Below, piece by piece: positions 1 to 7,856 of a stretch of 64,000 nt of DNA (within the stretch, counting starts at the first letter, position 1; each line of letters starts with the position of its first letter). Made by a program: the position numbers and the translations under genes. This stretch comes from Methanolobus sediminis (lineage in GTDB: Archaea; Halobacteriota; Methanosarcinia; Methanosarcinales; Methanosarcinaceae), in the NCBI RefSeq assembly GCF_031312595.1, contig NZ_CP133592.1, positions 2,666,001 through 2,730,000 of the forward strand, written 5' to 3'. Below the pieces are notes generated by a model. That model had not been told where the DNA came from, made no database searches, and was given only the letters and a program-made list of their open reading frames with translations.

Positions 1-1
1 G

Positions 2-1486
2 GTAATCAATTCATCAGAACTTGGAAGACCACGTATCGATGTACTTGTACAGATATCCGGTCTTTACAGGGACACATTCCCGATGAAGGTTAAGCTGATC
101 GATAAAGCGGTTAGACTTGCATATGAACAGGGAGAAACTGACGAGTATGATAACTATGTCACTCAAAATACGGATGCAATTCAGCTTGTTCTGAATGAAA
201 CACTGGAAGATGGCAACCTTTCACTTGACATAGCACAGTTCAGAGTCTTCGGTCCTGCTGACGGTGCTTATGGTACCGGAATGGCAAATGCAGTTGATTC
301 CAGTGACACCTGGAATGACACCAGTGTACTTGCAGAACTCTATGTCAGCAAGATGAGCTATGTCTACGGAGAAAATGTATGGGGACAGACGATATCCGAA
401 TACATCGAGCAGCAGACCGGTCGTGTAGTTGATATCGATAATTCAGTGGTCTTTGAGAGCAATCTTAACGGAACTGCAGCAATATTCCATAGCAGAAGTT
501 CCAGTACATATGGTTGCCTTGATACTGATGACTTCTACCAGTATATGGGTGGCTTGTACAATGCTATCAAATACATCACGGGTACAGGACCTGATACTTA
601 TGTGGTGAACCTGCAGGATCTCAATGATGCGGAGATTCAGACACTTCAAACATACCTCACAAACGAGCTGTATGCTAGATACCTGAATCCATCATGGATT
701 GAAGGAATGCAGCTTAGTGGTTATGAAGGTGCACTTGCAATGTCTGACTTCATTGATAATCTCTGGGGATGGGAAGCGCTCAGTCCGGATCTTATCAGTG
801 ATGATGTCTGGAACAGTGTGTATGATACCTACATGAGTAATGCAGAGCTCAGCAGCTGGATGCAGGAAAATAACCCATATGCATACCAGTCCATGCTTGC
901 AAGGATGACTGAAACTATTAGAAAAGAAAGTTGGGACGCTTCAGATGATACTCTTAATGATCTGGTATCCCAGCAGATAAAATCAGTCATTGAGAATGGA
1001 GCCACATGCTGTCATCACACTTGTGGAAACATTTTGAATCAGGAATTTATTACAGGAATTGCACAGGCACTCGTAGATGCAGGAGAATTGACTCAGGCTG
1101 AACTTGACAAGTATCTGGAAATTATGAAAGAAGCCACTACTTCCAGTATTGTGTTAAAGGATACTTCTGTAAGTACTCCTACTTCTACTTCTTCTGATTC
1201 ACTCAACTCTGTCCAAAGGGCAATGGCTTCTCAAGCAGCAGCCAACCAGAGCTCAACATCTGAGTCAGGTGGTGCCGGAGTAAACACAGTACAACCTCTG
1301 GAGGAAGGCTCAAAGTCCACTCCGGATGACTATGTAGAAGGTTATGAAATGACTCGGTCGAGTGTTTCTGATGCCACCTCACCTAACAGTCCACCGATCT
1401 CAGGTTCTGATGTTCTTGCAATGGGATTTGTAGTTACATTAGTAGGTTCAATTTACATTGGATTCTGGAAGAGGAGAAAGATATGA
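2..1486 (+). CDS. Surface CobN-like (cobaltochelatase/Mg-chelatase H) protein, 5' partial
   Basis: The reading frame is open from the first bases of the window, so this is the C-terminal 494 codons of a larger protein and the ATG at 83 is internal. It aligns by eye with the last third of the next gene: both have a GRPRIDV segment, a LWGWE motif and a cysteine/histidine motif ATCCHHTCGN (visible residues ~334-343). A Ser/Thr-rich linker follows, then a single C-terminal membrane segment (~468-487) with an FWKRRK basic tail. CobN-family proteins insert metal into corrin or porphyrin rings in the cytoplasm; this copy is predicted to be anchored on the outside of the cell. Its substrate is unknown. 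A hairpin terminator follows at once. Confidence 0.85.
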   Translation, partial: VINSSELGRPRIDVLVQISGLYRDTFPMKVKLIDKAVRLAYEQGETDEYDNYVTQNTDAIQLVLNETLEDGNLSLDIAQFRVFGPADGAYGTGMANAVDSSDTWNDTSVLAELYVSKMSYVYGENVWGQTISEYIEQQTGRVVDIDNSVVFESNLNGTAAIFHSRSSSTYGCLDTDDFYQYMGGLYNAIKYITGTGPDTYVVNLQDLNDAEIQTLQTYLTNELYARYLNPSWIEGMQLSGYEGALAMSDFIDNLWGWEALSPDLISDDVWNSVYDTYMSNAELSSWMQENNPYAYQSMLARMTETIRKESWDASDDTLNDLVSQQIKSVIENGATCCHHTCGNILNQEFITGIAQALVDAGELTQAELDKYLEIMKEATTSSIVLKDTSVSTPTSTSSDSLNSVQRAMASQAAANQSSTSESGGAGVNTVQPLEEGSKSTPDDYVEGYEMTRSSVSDATSPNSPPISGSDVLAMGFVVTLVGSIYIGFWKRRKI

Positions 1487-1495
1487 AAACTTTTT

Positions 1496-1513
1496 AGGCG
1501 CATTTATGCGCCT
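1496..1513 (+). terminator. Hairpin terminator after the first CobN-like gene
   Basis: A perfect 7-bp inverted repeat (aggcgca / tgcgcct) with a 4-base loop lies 9 bases after the stop codon and is followed by a T-rich stretch. Confidence 0.6.
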
Positions 1514-1563
1514 GCTTTTACAATTGTAAAATTAAACAGGGTATAGGAACGAGAAACAATTAA

Positions 1564-1626
1564 GACACTCCCAAAAAGCCGCCAAGCAAGAATTGGGAGT
1601 GTCAACACACGTTATCGGGGGATAAC
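1564..1626 (+). promoter_or_regulatory. Structured 5' leader of the second CobN-like gene: two hairpins, one enclosing the RBS
   Basis: Two perfect inverted repeats precede the ATG at 1627. The first pairs gacactccca (1564-1573) with tgggagtgtc (1594-1603) around a 20-base loop. The second pairs gttatc (1611-1616) with gataac (1621-1626) around gggg. The only Shine-Dalgarno-like G-run is therefore in the loop, and the stem ends directly at the start codon. The layout suggests post-transcriptional control. No cobalamin-riboswitch signature was seen. Confidence 0.45.
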
Positions 1627-4600
1627 ATGCAAGAAAGAAGTATATTGGTAATACTATTAAGTGTATTGTTGCTGGCATCAGCAACAACGATCGTATCGGC
1701 AGACGAAAACGATGTGAACGTCACCATCATCACCTATGATGATGCAGAAGTGATTGATTATGCTAAAAATGCAAACATCTACAATGAAAGCATAAATGTT
1801 CAGTATTTTACAACAAAGGATAATCTAACTGATATTGATCTCAGTAACCAGGACATAATATTTACCTACATGCTTTGGGGTTCTAAATACGAACAATTCT
1901 CCGACGAGATGGAGAAGGCAAAGGCTGAAGGAACTACTCTTGTGAACATTGCAAGTTACATTGACACATCCCTATATGATTACGATTTTAGTGGAGGCGA
2001 ACCCTACGGAAGTGATGATGAGAAATACTTCTTCAATATGGGGATGAAGGAAGAGTTCCTGAGGGTTAATGCTGAAAATTTCATAATATACCTTGCAAAG
2101 ACCTATGGAAACAAATCAGCACTTACAGATAGCTGGGAATGTGAGCCTCCCGTACTGCTTCCACAGGGCCTTTATCATCCGGATGATGATGTTTACTGGT
2201 TTGACACCACAGAAGAATATCTGGAATGGTACCAGAATGAATCTAACGGTGAACACCACATATATGATCCTTCCAAACCTACGATCGGCATATGGTTCCA
2301 TAAATCAGATTACAAAGATGGTAACACAGAGGTTGTCGACGCTCTTATATATGATCTTGAAAGCAAGGGCTGTAATGTTATAGCTGGTTTTGATACATTC
2401 CTAAATGTGAGCGGATATTATTGTGATGAAAGCGGAGAATCATTGGTTCAATGCATGATCTCCCTCAAGAGCTTTGGAATGGACGTAAGCACATATGAAG
2501 GATATGGCCTGACAGAGCTCACAAATCTTGATGTTCCTGTACTGAAGGGCATGGTTGCAGACCCTGATTCCGGGGACCCTGCAGATGCTAACAGGGGCAT
2601 CTCCAACGAAGAAGCTGTAAGAAAGACAGTCAGTCCGAATATAGACGGTATCTTCGAATATATCGTACTTGGACAGAGCAAGATGATCAAATACGGTGTC
2701 TATGAGTACGAACCAAATGATGCACAGATCGATTGGATGGCTAACCGTGCCATCAAATGGGCGGAACTTAAACGCATGGATAATCCAGACAAAAAGGTAG
2801 GTATTATCTATTACAACTATCCATCCGGTAAAGACAACGTAGGAGCAAGTTACCTGGATACTATGGCCAGTATGATGAACCTGCTCAATAAGATGAATGA
2901 AAGTGAATACACTCTTGACAATGTTCCTGAGAACAAAACAATTCTTCAGGAAATGATAATGGAGCAGGGAATAAACGTAGGTTCCTGGGCATCTGGTGTC
3001 CTTGAAGAAATGGTGAACTACCGAACTGAATGGGGACTGCAGCTTGTTCCAATGGATGAATATCAGCAATGGTTTGAGAACGAGCTGCCTCAGAATCTTC
3101 AAGACGATGTAATAAATGAGTGGGGAGAGCCCTGGGCAGATGATTTCCCTGAAGACAAAAAACTCATGATGTGGGAAAATGAAACTGGAAAATATATTGT
3201 AATCCCAACTGTCCAATGTGGTAACGTATGGCTCATGCCACAGCCTGCACGTGGTTCTACTCAGAATGATAACGTGCTGTACCACAGCTCCGTTGTTCCT
3301 CCTACACACCAGTACATTGCATTCTACCTCTGGCTTAACAAAGACTGGAATCCGGATGCAATTATCCATCTTGGTACCCATGGTACACACGAATGGCTTC
3401 CAGGACTTGCATATGGAATGAACAGAACATCTGACTGGGCACCATTACTTCTACAGGATCTGCCTAACATCTATCCATATATCGTAGCAAACGTAGGAGA
3501 AGGACTTACAGCAGAATATCGTGGAAATGCTTTGATCATTGACCACCTCACACCAACCCTTGAACGCGGAGGTCTGCATGCTGAGATGGCTGATCTTGCA
3601 TCGAACATCCAGGTGTACTATGACCCTGCAATTACAGATGAAGTGAGGAATGGTTACAGAGAAACGATACTTGACCAGATGGTGGAACTCAATCTGGATA
3701 ATGACCTCGATGTGAATGAATCCATGATAGATTTCTACAGGACAAATGATTCACAGTTCCAGTTTTTTGTTAAAAATGTGCTTCATGAATATCTGGAAGA
3801 GATCTCCGAGGAGAACATACCCTATGGTTTCCATGTACTCGGAGAAGTTCCGCCTATGAATGAAAGCGGACCAGTTGATGATCAGATGTCTGTGATGGTA
3901 AGATCAATGCTTGGAAGCAGCTTTGAAAATCTGATATTCAGCACCTTCTATTCAGACACGACTGAGTATCCACTGGGAATACCATATAATGATACAAAGA
4001 TAGACTGGCTTGTATGGGAAGTTGTTACCAACAATACAGCCCCTTCAATAGCACAGGATATGGTATATGGATTCAATGATTCTTCAGTAACTTCTTTACT
4101 TGAAAATGGAATCATACACAGGGACAACCTTATCGCATCTGCAACTGAACTTGATCGGGTTATGGATGCTCTGAATGCTGGTTTCATACCACCTGGACCC
4201 GGAAGGGACCCGATACAGAATACCGATTCAGTACCCACAGGCCGCAATTTCTATGGAGTGGATTCAAGATTATACCCATCTCCAACCACATGGGAGCTTG
4301 GATCAAAACTGGCACAGGATCTGCTTGTGGACTACTATGACAAATATGGAGAATATCCAAGGAAAGTATCTTTCTCAAGGTTCGGCGTGGAATTCATAAG
4401 GGATCATGGTACACTTGAAGCCGAGATGCTCTACATGCTGGGAGTCAAACCAGTTTGGGATGACACTTCAAAACAAGTCATCGGCCTTGTACTTATGAAC
4501 GAGTCCGAGCTTATGCCAAGCTACGGTGACTACCCTGGCAGACCTCGTATCGATGTGGTCTATGCAACTGCAGGTATGAGAGACGCATTCCCTGATAAGA

Positions 4601-5916
4601 TCCAGATGATAGATGAGGCAGTAAGACTTGCCAACACTGCTCCGGCTGGTAACTATACCAACTATGTGAACGAGAGCACGATTTCAATAAAAGAGGCATT
4701 GATTGAAGCTGGCTATGATAATGAAACTGCTGAGCTTATTTCCACAATGAGGTGCTTCGCTGTAAGGGATGGTACTTATGAAATAGGTATTTCTAATGCT
4801 ATAGAAGCAAGTGGTACATGGGATGATGAAGCCCAGATAGGAGAGCTTTACCTGAGTAAGATGGGATTTGCCTATGGTACTGAACTCTGGGGCCAGGAAT
4901 GTTCTGATCTTCTCAAACAAAACCTGATGAACGTTGATGCTTCGGTACATTCGGATTCATCCAACCTCTATGATACACTGGACAATGATGACTTCTTCCA
5001 GTACTTCGGTGGCCTTAACCTTGCAACCAGATATGTTTCCGGTAAGACACCAGAGATGTATGTTTCAGATACAAGGGATTCTGAAAACAGCGGAATGGTC
5101 ACCATGCAAAAGTATCTGAACACGAATCTGCGTTCCAGGTATCTCAATGATAAGTGGATAGAAGGCATGATGGAGTCTGAATATGCCGGTGCAGGAATGA
5201 TGTCTGAATTTGTGGACAATCTCTGGGGATGGGAAGTCTCCGACCCTAATCTTGTTGACGATAGTATGTGGGAGAACGTGTATAACACCTACATTAACTC
5301 CGAAATGAAGGAATTCTTCAATGAATACAACCCCGGAGCCTATCAGTCCATTACTGGCAGGATGCTGGAAGGTGTACGTAAAGGATATATTGACCTACCT
5401 GAGGATACCGTCAACAATCTTGTGAATGAATACATGGAGTCAGTTGCAGAGTATGGTGCAACATGCTGTCACCATACCTGTGGAAATCCGCTGTTGGACG
5501 ATTTTGTACAGGGTAACATGGGTATGGTTAGTCAGCAAGTCTTAGATGCGTACAAGAAACAGATGTACGATGCAACCCTCAGGGACGATTTTGTGACACA
5601 GGAACAGACTGACACCAGTTCATTAAAGAAAGCAGATAGCTCTCTTAATTCTGTCCAGAGAGCCATGGCAGCAGGTTCATCAAACCAGACCATGACATCT
5701 GAGGCCGGAGGAGCAGGAACGGATTATGACACACCTGTACAGGATTCTGCAAAATCTACACCTGACAACTATGTGGAAGGTTATGAGATGACTCAGGAAA
5801 GCACTACAAGCAAATCTGAAGGTTCAACTAGTTTCACTGGTTCTGATATAATAGCTTCAGTATTGGTGCTTGGTGCTGTAGGATTTATGTATTTTGGTTT
5901 TGTGAAGAGAAAATAA
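1627..5916 (+). CDS. Secreted, membrane-anchored CobN-like protein
   Basis: A 1429-residue member of the CobN/BchH chelatase large-subunit family. Residues 1-25 form a signal peptide ending in TIVSA. The body carries the family block GTHGTHEWLPG followed by DLPNIYPYIVANVGEG (~580-625), a GRPRIDV segment (~972) and the ATCCHHTCGN motif (~1277-1286). The C-terminus has a Ser/Thr-rich linker and one membrane helix with a basic tail (FVKRK). Cytoplasmic CobN works with ATPase partners (CobST or ChlID type), and none is in view. An exported version may instead bind or remodel tetrapyrroles or corrinoids at the surface; that role is inferred. It is a tandem paralogue of the preceding gene and has its own structured leader and terminator. 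Confidence 0.85.
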   Translation: MQERSILVILLSVLLLASATTIVSADENDVNVTIITYDDAEVIDYAKNANIYNESINVQYFTTKDNLTDIDLSNQDIIFTYMLWGSKYEQFSDEMEKAKAEGTTLVNIASYIDTSLYDYDFSGGEPYGSDDEKYFFNMGMKEEFLRVNAENFIIYLAKTYGNKSALTDSWECEPPVLLPQGLYHPDDDVYWFDTTEEYLEWYQNESNGEHHIYDPSKPTIGIWFHKSDYKDGNTEVVDALIYDLESKGCNVIAGFDTFLNVSGYYCDESGESLVQCMISLKSFGMDVSTYEGYGLTELTNLDVPVLKGMVADPDSGDPADANRGISNEEAVRKTVSPNIDGIFEYIVLGQSKMIKYGVYEYEPNDAQIDWMANRAIKWAELKRMDNPDKKVGIIYYNYPSGKDNVGASYLDTMASMMNLLNKMNESEYTLDNVPENKTILQEMIMEQGINVGSWASGVLEEMVNYRTEWGLQLVPMDEYQQWFENELPQNLQDDVINEWGEPWADDFPEDKKLMMWENETGKYIVIPTVQCGNVWLMPQPARGSTQNDNVLYHSSVVPPTHQYIAFYLWLNKDWNPDAIIHLGTHGTHEWLPGLAYGMNRTSDWAPLLLQDLPNIYPYIVANVGEGLTAEYRGNALIIDHLTPTLERGGLHAEMADLASNIQVYYDPAITDEVRNGYRETILDQMVELNLDNDLDVNESMIDFYRTNDSQFQFFVKNVLHEYLEEISEENIPYGFHVLGEVPPMNESGPVDDQMSVMVRSMLGSSFENLIFSTFYSDTTEYPLGIPYNDTKIDWLVWEVVTNNTAPSIAQDMVYGFNDSSVTSLLENGIIHRDNLIASATELDRVMDALNAGFIPPGPGRDPIQNTDSVPTGRNFYGVDSRLYPSPTTWELGSKLAQDLLVDYYDKYGEYPRKVSFSRFGVEFIRDHGTLEAEMLYMLGVKPVWDDTSKQVIGLVLMNESELMPSYGDYPGRPRIDVVYATAGMRDAFPDKIQMIDEAVRLANTAPAGNYTNYVNESTISIKEALIEAGYDNETAELISTMRCFAVRDGTYEIGISNAIEASGTWDDEAQIGELYLSKMGFAYGTELWGQECSDLLKQNLMNVDASVHSDSSNLYDTLDNDDFFQYFGGLNLATRYVSGKTPEMYVSDTRDSENSGMVTMQKYLNTNLRSRYLNDKWIEGMMESEYAGAGMMSEFVDNLWGWEVSDPNLVDDSMWENVYNTYINSEMKEFFNEYNPGAYQSITGRMLEGVRKGYIDLPEDTVNNLVNEYMESVAEYGATCCHHTCGNPLLDDFVQGNMGMVSQQVLDAYKKQMYDATLRDDFVTQEQTDTSSLKKADSSLNSVQRAMAAGSSNQTMTSEAGGAGTDYDTPVQDSAKSTPDNYVEGYEMTQESTTSKSEGSTSFTGSDIIASVLVLGAVGFMYFGFVKRK

Positions 5917-5930
5917 TAAGAGATTTGTTC

Positions 5931-5961
5931 CGGGCACTTTGAAATAAGTGCCTGTTTTTTT
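5931..5961 (+). terminator. Terminator after the second CobN-like gene
   Basis: Inverted repeat gggcactt / aagtgcct with a short loop, followed by a run of seven T. Confidence 0.7.
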
Positions 5962-6015
5962 ATTTAACATGTATTGCTATGTATTTTCTGACTCATATCT
6001 GTGGGTGGTAACGCT

Positions 6016-6306
6016 GTGGTAACTAAAGACAAAAGGAAAATTAACGAAGAGATCCAATCTAAAATCTTAGAAGTTCTTTCTATAAAAGACATGCATCTGG
6101 CAGAAATCTCAAAGGGGTTGAATATTTCAAGCGCATGCGTTTCAAAACATGTACGTATATTGGAAGATGCAAACCTTGTTGAAAGAAATATTTTGGGAAG
6201 AAGTCATGTTATATCACTGATAAACAAACACGAAAGTAAAGAAAGTGATAACAAGAACTTATCTGAATTGGAGTTATATATTATTGAACGCCGTTTTCTC
6301 GTCTAA
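6016..6306 (+). CDS. ArsR-like winged-helix regulator (small)
   Basis: A protein of about 96 residues, mostly one winged helix-turn-helix. Helices pass through ILEVLSIKDMHLAEISKGL and a recognition helix SSACVSKHVRILEDANLV, then a wing NILGRSHVISL. It has no sensor domain. The GTG at 6016 is preferred because GGTGG at 6003-6008 is well placed as its RBS; an upstream in-frame GTG lies at 6001. It sits directly after the CobN-like pair, so control of those genes is possible but unproven. Confidence 0.65.
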   Translation: MVTKDKRKINEEIQSKILEVLSIKDMHLAEISKGLNISSACVSKHVRILEDANLVERNILGRSHVISLINKHESKESDNKNLSELELYIIERRFLV

Positions 6307-6561
6307 ATTGAATACGCCTGAATGGGGCGAGGGTTGAAATCAGAGGTTCTATGATCAGTAATCAATTATTTCTCAAAGCAATCCGTATTAAAATATGAAT
6401 GTACTTCCTTATCCAACTTCACTTTCAACCCGGATTTTTCCGTTGTGCATCTCAACGAACTTTTAAAGCTCAAATTTTATCTTTCCGGCAATCAAGTTAG
6501 TATAGATTAATATAGTTTCATACTATCATATTGTACAAAGCTACAAAAGGGAAGGATATTT

Positions 6562-7359
6562 TTGAGTAGCAATGCAATCACTGATGATAATGCCGTGGAT
6601 AGCGTTATGGAAAAAATCTATCTGGAAGAGTTCAGGAACCTCAGGTCTGAAATAAAATCCCTGAAAAAAGATGTCAACAGGGCACTGGAGATATCCGGTC
6701 ACAGACATTCGGATGCTCTTTTCATGGAGATGAAGGGAGGATTTTCAAGACCTGTTATCCAGTACATGCTGGCTGACACAAAAGAGAATCTTGGAATTGG
6801 CCTCGATTCAAGTTGTGGGAATGGAGATTCCTGTAAATCTGCTTTTTCAGGTTTGCTTCAGGAAATGGCATTGCTTTTACTGGAAGACCGGATAAATGAG
6901 GTATCTCTGGCAGAATTCAGACAGAGATTTGAAGATCTTAAAGAAATGGCGGTTTTTGAGAATTGTGACAACTGCCTGGAAAATGCAACCCGGATATTTG
7001 AAAAACAGGTGGATCTCATAAGGTCATTTAGTATATCTTCTGTGGAGGAACAATATTCTCTGGTTTCTGTGGATATCGAAAATATCTCTGATGACATAGT
7101 AAGCCAGATATGTGAACCGCTTGCCAACAAGCAAAGACTCTGCATTCTTCGCCTGCTGAACTCATCCATCAGAAGTTTTTCTGATATATCCAAAGGCACA
7201 GGTCTTAGAGGTGGTAATCTCCTGTTCCACCTACAGAAGCTTTTAGATACTGATATGATAACCCAGAGAAGTGAGCGTGGTGACTATATGATCACAAGAA
7301 AAGGCCACATGACATTAAAAGGAATGGCCGAGCTTTTTGAAAAGCTCAGCAAAATCTGA
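6562..7359 (+). CDS. ArsR-family transcriptional regulator with N-terminal sensor region
   Basis: 265 residues starting at TTG with a GGGAAGG-type RBS about 7 bases upstream. Residues 1-180 are helical with a coiled-coil start (EEFRNLRSEIKSLKKD) and a Cys pair (CDNCL) that could bind metal or sense redox. Residues ~180-265 are a winged helix (EPLANKQRLCILRLL, then a helix GGNLLFHLQKLLD and a wing ending in ITRKGHMTLKG). Multi-domain ArsR proteins of this kind control methyltransferase genes in Methanosarcina; the target here is unknown. The upstream 6440-6560 region has an interrupted inverted repeat (atagt-ttcat-actat) that might be its operator. Confidence 0.7.
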   Translation: MSSNAITDDNAVDSVMEKIYLEEFRNLRSEIKSLKKDVNRALEISGHRHSDALFMEMKGGFSRPVIQYMLADTKENLGIGLDSSCGNGDSCKSAFSGLLQEMALLLLEDRINEVSLAEFRQRFEDLKEMAVFENCDNCLENATRIFEKQVDLIRSFSISSVEEQYSLVSVDIENISDDIVSQICEPLANKQRLCILRLLNSSIRSFSDISKGTGLRGGNLLFHLQKLLDTDMITQRSERGDYMITRKGHMTLKGMAELFEKLSKI

Positions 7360-7402
7360 TCATTCGATTTAATTAAACAAGTATGGTATTATGAAATTTT
7401 AA

Positions 7403-7744
7403 TCAACACTCGTTCCACATTGTATAAATATCCATAATTTCCTGAGCTTTTTCTTTTCCCATCTTTTCGGCTATCATCTCAAGGAATATGGTCATATAAT
7501 GAGGCTGCACACATCCAAGGCTCTCTTCACCTGTTTTAATAAGTGAAAGGAGATACTCAAGATCATCTGCATCAAGAGCTGAGATTCTAGTCTTAAAATC
7601 CTCTTCATTTTTTGCATAGTGGTTTGAAAGGGGAGGAAGTATTGATTTGTATGGTGCCTTTGAACCTGCACATTCAAGTCCTTCACATTCAGGAGCTACC
7701 TTCTTCAATACTGCTATGTCTCTGGGGGAAAGTTCTCTTGCCAT
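7403..7744 (-). CDS. Conserved hypothetical protein, 113 aa
   Basis: A small soluble helical protein with four cysteines, including a CEGLEC pair near residues 19-24. I do not recognise a family. The ORF has ordinary codon use and an ATG start with AGGT about 9 bases upstream. It is convergent with the regulator ending at 7359 and lies just downstream of the U32 peptidase gene on the same strand. Confidence 0.55.
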   Translation of the reverse strand: MARELSPRDIAVLKKVAPECEGLECAGSKAPYKSILPPLSNHYAKNEEDFKTRISALDADDLEYLLSLIKTGEESLGCVQPHYMTIFLEMIAEKMGKEKAQEIMDIYTMWNEC

Positions 7745-7856
7745 GGTAATTACCTATCGTTTTTTAATTAGTCCAGTATGTATTTTTTAGGTACATCCTA
7801 TATTATAATTAATGAGCTTTATTGTGCTCATGGTTTTTATGTTAAACTATCATTAT

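Noticed and set aside
1487-1626. Cobalamin riboswitch before the CobN-like gene
   Set aside because: The stems are present but none of the conserved B12-box sequence is, and such riboswitches are rare in archaea.
2440-3390. Long minus-strand frame inside the CobN-like gene
   Set aside because: A 316-codon shadow. Its translation has no family pattern, no RBS and low-complexity residues forced by the codons of the real gene.
6313-6340. Possible CRISPR-type single repeat (gaggg-ttgaaatc)
   Set aside because: Only one copy, no second occurrence nearby.
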